Position numbers and translations under genes: made by a program. From Gordius sp. MW1 (lineage: Eukaryota > Nematomorpha > Gordioida > Gordea > Gordiidae), in the NCBI GenBank assembly GCA_964036665.1, contig OZ038531.1, positions 8,246,168-8,310,167 of the forward strand: a stretch of DNA of 64,000 nt, given 5' to 3'. Shown here piece after piece: positions 37,248 through 48,600 of this stretch; position 1 is the first letter of the stretch; every line of letters starts with the position of its first letter. Under the pieces are notes generated by a model. That model was not told the DNA's origin. It searched no databases and worked only from the letters and a program-made list of their open reading frames with translations.

Positions 37248-40126
37248 ATGGTTTCAACTAAATCCTTTTGTTGTACATGCAAAAAACTTATTAGCCTCAA
37301 AAAAAATAACTGTTTTATAATACATGGCCACCCTTCTGCTCGTTGTATCTCCTCTGGGAAATTCCCACCTGCTAGCCCTCTTATTCCACCTCTTGCCTCC
37401 ATAATAGAGGATGCTCCTCATAATGCCCCTTGCTCGTCCAACTCAGATACTCAATCCTTAGACAGCCCCATTATTACCACTTCTTTGGACTATTCCTGGA
37501 GTGATTCTTTTTTAGCCTTAACCTTCCCCAATACTATTTCAAGAATCCCTAGGGGAGCTCGCCCGGCTTCTCAACAGTTTTTAATCAACCTTATAACTTC
37601 CATAACAAACTCTCCCTCAAATCTTACTAACTGGGATAAACTTTTCAGGCTTACCTTTCACACCTTATATGTAAGAGGACCCAACGCAGAAAATCTGTCC
37701 AAACATATTAAAGACTCCTTTTTAAATTTCAATATTGATAATAGTTTTAAAAATACCCCCCAGCACAAACAATCCCCAAACTCCTCCACTGCCAAGCAAA
37801 CTGCTAAACTAATTTCTAAAAAAATTGAGAACTTTAACCCCAAAAGTGCTCTAAGAATATTTTATGACAATGACTCAATTGCTCCTTACTCCCTTGATTC
37901 ATACCAACAACTCAAATCTAAACATCCCCCATCCTCATCGGCAAATCGACTCCCTACCTCAGCCTCTTACATAAAACTAGACTCATCCGACATTCGGGAA
38001 GCCATCAATTCCTTTCCCATCGACTCTGCAGCAGGCCTTGATGGTTTCCGCCCTATTTATTTACAAGACCTGATTAACCTCCAAAATGTGAGCGCTGCAA
38101 TTTTACTCAACTCTATAACGTCCCTATGCAATTTAATTGTCAACGGTAATATTCCTACCGAAATACTCCCTATATTGTTCGGCGCTAAACTCATCGCTAT
38201 CAAAAAACCTGATAATTCGGTGAGACCCATTGCTATTGGCAGTGTTTTTCGACGTATAATATCAAAACTCATTTGTAAGACAATCAAATCCAGTTTAAGC
38301 GACAAGTTAATTCCTCATCAATTAGGATTTGGGGTTAAAGGCGGCTGTGAGGCTGCCAGTCACGCTGCGCGGATAAGTCTAAAACAAATTCCCTCCAATC
38401 ACTGCATGGTTAAACTGGACTTTGCCAATGCTTTTAATAATATTCGCCGAGAAACGATAATAAATACCTTCATTGATGAGTTTCCAAAGTTTTCAAATTA
38501 CATCAGTTTAAGTTACGGTTGTATATCAAAACTAAAGTTTGGGGACTTTTTAATTGATTCGGCAGAAGGTATTCAACAGGGAGACCCCCTAGGTCCACCT
38601 CTGTTTTGTCTTGGGATCAAAAATTTAACTGAATCCCTCTCAAACCAATGCTCATTATCATTAAACGTCTGGTACCTGGACGATGCTACCTTATGCGGCC
38701 CTCCTGAAGAAATTTCCAAGGCCATTCTTTTAATCCAACATTATGAAATCTCCCTAAACTTGAGATTGAATATCTCTAAATGCGAGATATATCAGTGCCC
38801 GGATACCAACAAATTTCCCATTTTTAAGCCCTTTTTAAAAGTTGAATTGATGAGTTTTACTCATCTAGGCTCTCCAATAGGTGGGCAAATCGCCTTAAAA
38901 GAATTTTTACATAGCCACTTATCAACTCTTACATCGAAGATGGATATTCTTAATACCCTCCCCAAACACCACGCATTTTATATCATTAAAAACTATTTTA
39001 ACATCTCAAAAATTCAACACTGCTTCCGGTCCTCTTCAGCCTTTTTATTGCCCGAGATTTTAAAAAGCTACGATAGCTTTATGAAGAATGCTTTAGAAGC
39101 AATTCTTAATATCAAATTCAGCACTTCCTCGTGGCTCCAAGCATCTTTACCTACTAAAGCTGGCGGCTTGGGCATACGCCCAGCTACCTCAATTTCGTTA
39201 GCTGCGTTTATCTCTTCTTATAAATCTGCCCAAGGATTGATCGACCGTTTAATCACAACAAATGAGGATCCGTCGTTTGCAGAAGCCCTAGACGTCTGGT
39301 CAGCCAACGTCAACCCAGGGACCCCCTTCCCCATAACCTCTAGACAAAAGGATTGGGATGCTGGCCTCGTATCGCGCTCCGTTGATTACCTCTTATCGAG
39401 TTGCGACGCCCGCCAGCACTTCAACCTTAAATCTTTAGTTTTTGACGGATCGGGTCACGAGTGGCTTGAAGCTTATCCTAGCTCACTTTCTGGATTGATG
39501 TTGGAGGACCCAGAGCTAGCATACGCCATCGCCCTCAGACTAGGAATTCCCTATTCAAAGGAATATTCCTGCCGCAACTGCTCCCAGAGCATAGACATTT
39601 ATGCAAGGCATCCCCTACACTCTTTACAATAAATTTAAATACATAAGGCACGAAAAGGTGAATAGCCTTATCCAAGCCGCTTTTAAAAAAGCCAACATTC
39701 CCTCCGTTTTAGAGCCGTCAGACCCTTCGTTGGAGGGAAGGATGCGACCAGACGGCTCTACCCTTATCCCTTGGCAAAATGGTCTACCCCTTTAAATGGG
39801 ATTTCACCTGCATAGACATTTTCGCCCCCTCTAACCAAAACTACAACGCTTTGACTCTCGCCGAACACCGCAAAACGGTTAAATACCAGGCCCTCCTACC
39901 ATCTAATATTTTTACCCCTATCGTTGCCTCGTGTTCTGGGACTTTTGGTCCGGCCGCCATTAAGCTTTTTAAGGAAATCAGCCGTCGCTGCCCGCCCTCT
40001 AAATATTCCACTAATTTTTTACTTAAACAAAAAATTGGTATTTTTATAGCTAAGTACAATTTTAAATCCCTGGCCGACAGTTGGCCACTTTTACAAGATG
40101 ACACATGCGACATTTTTGAATCATAA
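37248..40126 (+). pseudogene. Retrotransposon polyprotein: zinc finger, RT, restriction-like endonuclease
   Basis: The main frame (37248-39632) is 794 residues. Residues 8-33 form a Cys/His cluster (C8, C9, C11, H26, H28, C33), as in the DNA-binding finger of R2-like proteins. RT motifs are AAGLDGFRPIYLQDL, RPIAIGSVFRR, MVKLDFANAFNN (Asp391), GIQQGDPLGPPLFC and WYLDD (Asp478-Asp479). A CRNC motif near the end begins the zinc knuckle. Reading continues in two other frames. 39601-39795 has MRPDGSTLIPW. 39779-40126 has KWDFTCIDIF and HRKTVKYQALL. Together these give a PD..D..K-Y pattern of a restriction-like endonuclease. One frameshift lies near 39620 and one in the T-run near 39790; no stop interrupts the main frame, so the copy is young but probably dead. 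Confidence 0.88.
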
Positions 40127-40234
40127 TATTTTTATTTTGTTTTACATCCGCTATATTTTTCGAATTTTGACACTTCGTTTTTATAATGTTCTTACGTTCA
40201 AATAAACAATATATACATTTAAAAAAAAAAAAAA
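37248..40234 (+). mobile_element. Non-LTR retrotransposon of the restriction-like-endonuclease group
   Basis: It carries a zinc-finger plus reverse transcriptase plus restriction-like endonuclease polyprotein. It ends with AATAAA at 40201-40206 and a 14-nt A-run at 40221-40234, the mark of reverse transcription of a polyadenylated RNA. The codons are markedly richer in C than the surrounding DNA. Elements of this broad group (R2, R4, NeSL, HERO and relatives) often insert at specific repeated sites, and here a tandem array follows the tail. No certain target duplication was found. Confidence 0.87.
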
Positions 40235-40302
40235 TTTCAGAGAACCATTTTAGAAGGGCTTGTTCTGTCTTTATATATTGTGCTATTTAAATTAAATAAT
40301 TT

Positions 40303-41815
40303 TAATTGCTATGCAATTTATGGGATCGTTTTTTGGTGTCCGTCCGTCGTCCGTCGTCCGTTACCCTCCCTATCTATTTGCATTGGGTATATTAGGTTAT
40401 CGCTTTTTTTAACTTAATGGATGAGAAAGAGGTGCCCCACCCCTCATCTCTATCTCCCTCGCTGTGTTATTTTTTGAATTAATGCATAAGAGGTGCCCCA
40501 CCCCTCATCTCTATCTCTCTCGGTGTGTTATATATAAGATTTGTTAAATTATCTATTATATAATAAACATAAATAAAAGTTGTTTACTTTTAATTGCTAT
40601 GCAATTTAACTAGTTATATAATAAACATAAATAAAAGTTGTTTACTTTTAATTGCTATGCAATTTAACTAGTTTTGGTTATATAATAAATATAGATAAAA
40701 GTTGTTTACTTTTAATGCTATGCAATTTAACTAGTTATAAATAAACATAAATAAAAGTTGTTTACTTTTTAATTGCTATGCAATTTAACTAGTTTTGGGG
40801 TTGGAATCCCGGAGTTTTTTTTGACTCTTATGATTGTTCTTGTTACTATCATTGATAATAAGAATTTTTGGCCGTCCGCTGGCTGCTGACCAATGAAAAA
40901 AATGACCATTGGCCAAAATGTGAATCGAAATGATTTTTTTCGTTTTTTTTGACTATTATGATTGTTCCTGTTTCTACCATTGCTATTATGACTTTTTGGC
41001 CGTCCGCTGGCTGCTGACCAATGTTATATAATAAACATAAATAAAAGTTGTTTACTTTTAATTGCTATGCAATTTAACTAGTTTTTGGGTTAGAATCCCG
41101 GAGTTTTTTTTGACTTTTATGATTGTTCTTGTTACTATCATTGATAATAAGACTTTTTGGCCGTCCGTTGGCTGCTGACCAATGAAAAAAATGACCATTG
41201 GCCAAAATGTGAATCCGAGTTTATTTTTTCGTTTTTTTTTTGACTATTATGATTGTTCCTGTTACTACCATTGCTATTATGACTTTTTGGCCGTCCGCTG
41301 GCTCCTGACCGATGGAAAAAAATGACCATTGGCCAAAATGTGAATCGAAATTATTTTTTTCGTTTTTTTGACTATTATGATTGTTCCTGTTCCTACCATT
41401 GCTATTATGACTTTTTGGCCGTCCGCTGGCTGCTGACCAATGGAAAAAAATGACCATTGGCCAAAATGTGATTCGAAAATTTTTTTTTCGTTTTTTTTAC
41501 TCTTGTGAATTTATATCCACTTTTACCGTGTGCTGGCTGCTGACCAATGGAAAAAAATGACCATTGGCCAAAATGTGAATCCGAGTTTATTTTTTCGTTT
41601 TTTTTTGACTATTATGATTGTTCCTGTTACTACCATTGCTATTATGACTTTTTGGCCGTCCGCTGGCTCCTGACCGATGGAAAAAATGACCATTGGCCAA
41701 AATGTGATTCGAAAATTTTTTTTTCGTTTTTTTTTGACTTATGAATTTATAACCACTTTTACCGTGTCCTGGCTGCTTACCAATGAAAAAAAATGACCAT
41801 TGGCCAAATTTTATA
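40303..41815. repeat. Tandem array of two interleaved repeat units
   Basis: Unit A is about 60 bp, contains TTAATTGCTATGCAATTTAA followed by CTAGTT, and occurs at about 40555, 40613, 40677, 40734 and 41024. Unit B is about 120-130 bp, centres on CTGGCTGCTGACCAATGG and GACCATTGGCCAAAATGTGA, and appears about seven times between 40860 and 41815. A 40-bp GTGCCCCACCCCTCATCTC unit is duplicated at about 40431 and 40492. CCAATGG..CCATTGG within unit B can form a hairpin. Isolated fragments lie at 42660-42720 and 48540-48600. Confidence 0.85.
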
Positions 41816-42522
41816 TATAACCTAAAAATTTATTATAGATGGTCTAACAGACAGCCAACTATGTAATATATATTTTTAACCTTATAAATGCATATATATT
41901 TTTTTATTGGGTTAATATATTTCATTTAATTAGATTGTGATTTCATAGAAAACCTAAAAAGTAATATTTAAAAAAATAATATAGGTATTAGATTCTAATT
42001 TACGATAAAATATATCGATAGAAACTAACACAAAATTCGAAACCTCCTTCAAAGGTATAAGCATAGCCCGTTATTTCTAATTAAATTGAATCTACTATTA
42101 AACTCAAACACGAATTGTACTTTATTAGATGGCGCGCGTAAGTTTATATAATTAGTAAAATTTTTCTACGTGTCATAGATATTACACCGCGTGTGGCAGG
42201 GAAATGTCCGATATTTTTAAAATGAAAAGGTATTTTAGGAATCTGAAAAGGTTATTTTACCCCCGGCCGCCCTGGGCACCTACGGGTAAAGTTTCGAGCG
42301 AATCGGGCTGGTAGTTTAAGAATTTAGCCCTTTTTTAAAACTAAAAAAAACTTTTTTTTTAATTTTTTTTTTACATTAAATTAATATTTTGTTTTTGTTA
42401 ATAGTTGTGTTTTATGTTTAGAAAATCAATATATTTCGTCGGTCAGTAGCCAGCGGACGGTCAAAAAGTCATATTAATTTCATCATCTATATAAATAACA
42501 TAATAACTTCTACTATTTTAAA
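41816..42522. other. Spacer, unclassified repeat fragments
   Basis: No gene was recognised. A GTAGCCAGCGGACGG stretch at about 42446 is the inverse of the unit B core. A GC-rich block around 42260-42325 is unclassified. Confidence 0.4.
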
Positions 42523-42596
42523 GCCAGCATGGTATAGTGGTTATAGCGCAGGCTTGTGAACTGGAGGTGTGGGGTTCAAGTCAGGGAGGGGACAAA
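42523..42596 (+). ncRNA. tRNA-like sequence (pseudo-tRNA or SINE head)
   Basis: It has a box A-like GGTATAGTGGTTATAGC at 42531 and box B-like GGTTCAAGTC at 42573, correctly spaced for Pol III, followed by a T-run at 42597-42607. The 3' end does not pair with the 5' GCCAGCA to form an acceptor stem and the anticodon stem is weak. A working tRNA is therefore unlikely. Confidence 0.45.
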
Positions 42597-42609
42597 TTTT
42601 TTTTTTTAA

Positions 42610-43002
42610 TTTTTTTAAATTAAATTAATATTTGTTCATGTTAATACCAATGATAATATGAATTTTTGACCGTCCGCTGGCTACTGACCAATAAAAAAAT
42701 GACCATTGGCCAAATAAATCGAAATTTTTTTTCGTTTTGGAATTGGTTAACATTGATAATTACCCTATGTCCTCCCCTACAAGGGCCTATAACTAATTAA
42801 CTCATTATTTTGCATCTAATACCCCCTATAGGCATTCTCGCCCCTTCCCACCTTTCTCGCCCATAAATTGCATAGCAAATATGCTACGTTTATACGGAGT
42901 ATAGAAGAGTTCCCCCTTCCCCTCTTCCCTTCCCCTACTCCCCTTCCCTTCTCCCCCTTCCCACGAGGGCCGAAGGCCCGAGTTTTGTATTTATACAAAC
43001 AA
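42610..43002. other. Pyrimidine-rich insert sequence
   Basis: The strand is rich in C and T around 42900-42965 (CCCCTTCCC runs) and contains the AAATTGCATAGCAAAT motif at about 42865. It also has a GAGGGCCGAAGGCCC palindrome at about 42964. It interrupts the Tigger-like frame at about 43002, so it marks one edge of the material inserted there. Confidence 0.4.
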
Positions 43003-43204
43003 TATTACTTTTTCTTTGTCTTTTTTTATTGAGAGATATGTTATTAGAAGCAGTTGTTTTCAAATCGGTAGCATTTTTGCATATACGGTATATTGTTCCT
43101 AATCCCACATTGTAATTTTTGGCTAAAGTTAATTTACTGGTAAGTTTGGCTTCTTCTATAATTTTCAACTTTTCATGATAAGTTAAATTTTTTTTCATTC
43201 TCAC
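43003..43204 (-). pseudogene. Tigger/pogo transposase N-terminal DNA-binding piece
   Basis: The frame begins MRMKKNLTYHEKLKIIEE and continues through TLAKNYNVGLGTIYRICKNA. This is a CENP-B/pogo-type helix-turn-helix that binds the element ends. The homologous part stops after about 67 residues at a junction near 43002. Upstream (43205-43675) are terminal-repeat-like sequences. It is probably the start of the same element as 36612-36900. Confidence 0.72.
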
Positions 43205-43675
43205 TTAACCACATATTATCAAGTATAAAAATAATAAAATACCTTTAAAATTCCTAGTAATGCGATTTTTATCACTTATACAACTCACTTATAAATATAT
43301 TTTGCGCAAAATTTAAACGATGTGTTCAAAATATCGCGGTTATTTAATATTTATAAATATTACCATTTATCCGATTCTAACTTATACAATTTCGACTTAT
43401 AATATTGACACTAATTTTTGACTTTTTTCTGTCAGGAATATAAATAATTATGTTTTGCAATTATCTTTTACAAATTATATATCATTGGTACATACATACA
43501 TACACTTAGATTAAATTTTGTATAGGTTAGGGTTAGGGTTACTATATATTGCAATTATAACAAAAATAATATATATTGTATATATAAATCATATATTCTA
43601 GATATATATAATAAAAAAGCACACTTTTTTGCAACTTTCATGACTTTTCGCCAGCTGTAAATTTCGCCAGATGGG
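43205..43675. other. 5' end region of the Tigger-like element
   Basis: It contains TTTTTATCACTTATAC (about 43266) and ATTTCGCCAGATGGG (43661-43675), both shared with the short element at 33143-33304. This suggests element-end sequences. No coding sequence is present. Confidence 0.45.
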
Positions 43676-43715
43676 TTGGATTCAAAAATTAACTTAGAAG
43701 TTAGATAATAAGAAT

Positions 43716-44640
43716 CAGAGGTCAGATTTGTTAGAATTTTTCAGCCCGAACCCGGCCCGGCCCGATTTTATAATTAATCTGCCCGCCCGAGCCCGCCCGA
43801 ACCCATCTAAGTGTCCGCCCGGGCCCGCCCGAATCGTTAAAGCTGCCCGAATTGCCCGGCCCGAAATATTAAATTTGCCCGTTAGTCCCGAATTTGTGAG
43901 GTCGCAAACAGAGGTCGGATTTGTTAAAATTTTTCTGCCCAAACCCGGCCCGGTCTAAATTTTTAAATAAATTCCCCGCCTGAACCCTTCTAAGTGTCCG
44001 CTCAGCCATGCCCAAACCATTAGAGCTGCCCGGCCTTATTAATAAAATTTGCCCGTTAGACTAGAAATTATCCAATCCCAAAATCTTTTAACCACTATTA
44101 CAAAATAAGCATTAAATAATGGCATATTGATCAGAACAAAGATGACAATATTTTATTATTCATAATTATTATGTAAAAATAACAAATCGTCGACAATTTC
44201 CGGGGATAATCTTGATATTTATTTTAATATATGTTTTTTGATACGTCATTTTATTCTTTTATAATATAATATGAAAATTAAAAATTTTTGATCTTGAGAT
44301 AAACCAGTTAAACTAATTTATTCGAAATAAAATAAAATTTATTTCTGAAGAAGTTAAAATTAGGATTTAGGACATTATATAAACGTACGATAAGATTTAA
44401 GCGATAGAAAAAAATCGAGTCAAATTTATTATGGCCCAAAATTGTTTATAAGCGAATTTTTCTTTTTTCGAGGAAAATCAATTTGATAAAATTTTTGGCA
44501 TGCCCGAATTGCCCGAATCTTATAAGCGTGCCCGGCCGGGCCCGTCCGAAAAGTAAAACTTAAGACAGTTGCCCGGCCCGGCCCGTGGGCCGGGCCGGGC
44601 GGGCCGGGCAGCGGGCCGGGCCGGGCATTTCTGACCTCTG
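43716..44640 (+). mobile_element. GC-rich hAT-like non-autonomous transposon with perfect 8-bp duplication
   Basis: The ends are CAGAGGTCAGATTTG and, inverted, CAGAGGTCAGAAATG. A perfect ATAAGAAT flanks both sides (43708-43715 and 44641-44648). CAGAGG-type ends with 8-bp duplications fit the hAT superfamily. Both ends are strings of CCCGGCCCG-like blocks while the middle (44090-44470) is AT-rich. A second copy of the left terminus starts at about 43909 inside it, so it is either internally duplicated or nested. It has no transposase. Confidence 0.85.
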
Positions 44641-44648
44641 ATAAGAAT

Positions 44649-45657
44649 GATATCATTCTAGAATACTCGGCGAAAATGTTCAGACTTTACACAGTCTTTT
44701 CCTTCACCAACTTTCTATGAACCTTTTTTTAAACACAGAATTTATGCCATCATACTATTCATAAAAATTAATTAAGCAAACAATATTTCTCTAAAAATAT
44801 AACTTACATGATTTGCAAATAAAATACATAATGTCCATTAAACATGTAATTTGGTCGTGGAAATAAATGAGTGATTACACAAACGCAATTAATAATCTCA
44901 TGATGATATTCAATTTCAATAATAAATTATTTTGTGCTAGTGAGTTTTACATTGATTAATGTTAAGTTTATTGGGAGGCACAAGACAAAACCTTTTCCAT
45001 TTTAAAGTTATTTGCTTTGAAATTTTTTTCCCCATTTCGGGGAGGGAGCGCCCCTCCCCCTACGTCCATGCATATAAAATTCCTTAGATATATACTGCTG
45101 ATATAAAAAACCCTAAATTAAACTCGATTAAGTGGCTCTTTGATTGTACACAATGCATCATTTTATTTTAAACCCAGCTTGTTTAACGTGAGAACATGAC
45201 AAAATGTTTACTTATCTATGAGCAGCAGTACTTTATAAAATATATTAATGATTATGGTTTAAAAGAACTATTAAATTTAGGGGTTAGAAGGTTATAAAGT
45301 TATCTAATCATGTTATGCCTATCAATCTTCTATTTTTCACTCACGATGAATCTATTGAATATTTGGGCTATATGTTTGTTACGAATTGGATGGCACTTTG
45401 AATTACATATATAATGTGATGTGAATAAGCTTTACTTTTAATCATCAAAAAGGTTCAGACTTATTATTGGTTAACTTTAGCTTCAAATATATATTTATTA
45501 ATTGTAATTTATATAGACTGAAATTAATTTTCTGACAATTTTTTCATAGTTATAGAAGTTTTATGCTTATAATTATATTTGGATTATAGAGATACTAAAA
45601 GTATAAAATGATTCATTTATTTATTATTTCTAGACTAATCAAAAACAAATAACTTTC
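44649..45657. other. 5' flank of DENND1
   Basis: No coding sequence was recognised. A splice acceptor-like TTATTATTTCTAG ends at 45633, 24 nt before the first ATG, so a 5' untranslated or short coding exon may exist upstream. A C-rich remnant of the GTAGCC family lies near 45040-45070. Confidence 0.4.
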
Positions 45658-48600
45658 ATGCTTAATCTTTCAAAATCCTCTTCAAGAATTAAAGACTTTA
45701 ATGGATCTCACATATTTGAAAATGTTATATGCTATGATTGTAACCAACTTGAATCACCCACTTTGCAATGGCTTTTTCCTCCACACCTAGATGATAAATT
45801 GAAAACTATTATTCCTGAATTTGCTCTTCCTGTGCCCCATTCAAGTTATTCACCAAAGCACAATGGTTTTATTGATTATACCAAATCATCTTCCAATACT
45901 CAAGATCTACAGATTCCTTATACATATCATGCATTTGCCTTAACCACTGATGAATGTGGACATTTACTTTTTGGTTTCTGCCATATGAGCCATAATGTAC
46001 TTCTTGTGATTTTAAGCTATCGTCCATGGTACACCCCTTTTTATAAACTTTTGACACAATTATCAGGCTCTTTCATTGAAGGATCATTTGATAATGATAG
46101 TTATTCATTTTTAACAAAAATATACCAACATCCTTATAAAGTTTTGGATGGTGAAAATGACAAAGAATACAATCAAATCAGAGAAGGGAAGTTTAGTTTT
46201 ATATATAAAAACCCTGATCTTCTTGATAACCCCCTATCAGATGGGGTTCCTGCTATTATACCAAGTATATATATAATACACTAAATTATTATTAAATAAA
46301 AGTTGAATTTATAAGGAACGGCTAAATTATAATTATTATTATGAGAACTGTATGTTATTAACATTTATACATTCATCAATTCTGTATTTCTTCTTTTAAA
46401 AATTTAATTAGGTCTTTAAATGAACATGGCTTTTATTTTAATTTTAATTTTGCAAAATTCATAATATTTTTATATAGTAGCTTTTATTTTACTAATTTGG
46501 GTGGATCTCACAAAACCACACTCATGCTAAATTTAAATATTCTCTATGAAATATTTTATAGTTTTAGGTATAAAATGGGCTAGGTGGACTTGTTTATATA
46601 AAATAATTGCACACCACTAAACTTAAATTTTAATTTGGATACACTAGGAGATATTTCAACAATTTGCTTTATTATAATTATAAAGAAGTTAATGTTTTTA
46701 TAGTTGGTTTAAGATTCATTTTTGAACTTGCTGAAATTATATAAAGTTATTTTGGCCTGATGAAAGACAAAGCCCTAGTTTGAGTCTATAACTTTGACTG
46801 ACATTAGGAAATCTCCTTATTATAATTTTCAATAAATTAAAAAATACCTTTTAATATTTTTAGTTATGTTTCACCTAACTTGTTTTTTTTTAAATTTATG
46901 ACACAGTACAAACATTTTTAAAAGGGATTTTTAATAAAGCAATTTTTATTTTGCTAATTGATAAAAATAAGAATCTTTTCAATTAGATGATAAGAAAATG
47001 GTAAGATAAATATTTGCACTATGTACTGGCATTTCCTAGAGTATAATTTGTGGTGGTATTACTTGTTAAACATACAATTTATCAGCAGATTAGAAAATTT
47101 TTATAAGTTAAAATTATAGAATTTCCCTTTTTTTAAATAATTTTAAAGCAAGTAAAATGGAAATGATGATATGAGAATAAAAAGATTAATATCTATATTT
47201 ATTATTTTAAGGATTTTAATTTTAACTTGGGCCTGCTCATAATCAATATAAAATACTGGGGCCCGGTTGATAATTTTTATTTAGTAAGGGGTTGATGCAA
47301 AGGCTAATTCTGGGAAACTTGGAAATCTTCTAATGTTCTCATTGCAAAAGGCGTCTTTACTGAATTTAATGCAAAACTTCACTGTTTGTTAGTCAATTAT
47401 ATCATTACTTTTTGGGTATGCTCAAAATTTTTGATCAAGGATATTCATCCCACTTTGATGAAATAACAATTATTTGCTAGAATTTATTCAATAATTGTCA
47501 TGTTAAATGTGTATAAACAATGCAAAGTTTTATATAATCAGCGTTTCTTTTTTTGGGGGGGGGGGGCAATGCTCACCCGGATTCTCCTAATACCCTCCCC
47601 CTTAAATTTGAAGAAAAAATCATAATTATTGATATTAGCCGCCCTCAAGCGAGGTTCTTGAAAGCAACCCCGTTAGTTATATAGCTTATAAGGCTTATAT
47701 TTTTTACTTATCCCCTAGGATTACATACATTAAATTTTTCAAAAAATCTGGGCATTTAAGCAACATATATTAATTGTTTTTATAAATCAATATATAATAC
47801 TTGTAACATCCCTACTACTTACAGCTAATCGTCAATTCACTGAGCTCTACAATTGCCTGAGCTCAAGCAATCTAATCACGGCCTGGACATCCATGCTCTA
47901 CGAAAGGCGGGTCATCCTAGTGTCCAGTAAATTGAATAGACTATCCTCCGTAGCCCTTTCCCTCCTTTACCTTCTCTTCCCCCTGCAATGGCAACACATC
48001 TTCATACCCATCCTACCGCAAAAGCTCATAGAAACCGTGGCTGCCCCCATCCCCTTCCTTATAGGTAAAGCCTCTCAAATCTCGAAATTTATTTATGTAA
48101 ATTTGTTTTGTGAAAATAAACTTTTTAACCCCCCCCCCCCAAAAAAAAAAAATTTTTTTTTTATGTCGGGTGTTAAATTTTATTTTAATTGCTACGCAAT
48201 TTATGGACTCGCTTTTCGTGGTCTTGTCTTGAGTGAGTGAGTGAGTGAGTGATGGTGTCCAATTTTTAGTTCTTGCGTAATCGCCGTGGAAACTTCTAGT
48301 AATGGCTGTGGACTTATGCCACTGTAAATGACTTTTATTTTGCTTTCGCAAATAGACTAGCTCATGACCGCTGGTTAGCTTTAATTTTTTGACCTCGCCC
48401 GAGCTCAAATTCCATTATTGTCGCAATCTTAATTCTATATTTGCTGCTTTGTGAATTATTGTTTTTTCTTTTTGTTATTAACCTAAATTTTGCATTGATA
48501 ATATATTGATCTTGTTGATAAGATTAAACATAGAGGCATATTGGCCGTCTGTTGGCTACTGACCAATGGAAAAAATGACCACTGAAATTTTTTTCGTTTT

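Noticed and set aside
40260-41820. CRISPR-like array
   Set aside because: Repeats are contiguous and variable, without unique spacers, in a eukaryotic genome.
43525-43540. Telomere-like TTAGGG repeat
   Set aside because: Only about two and a half units, flanked by ordinary AT-rich sequence.
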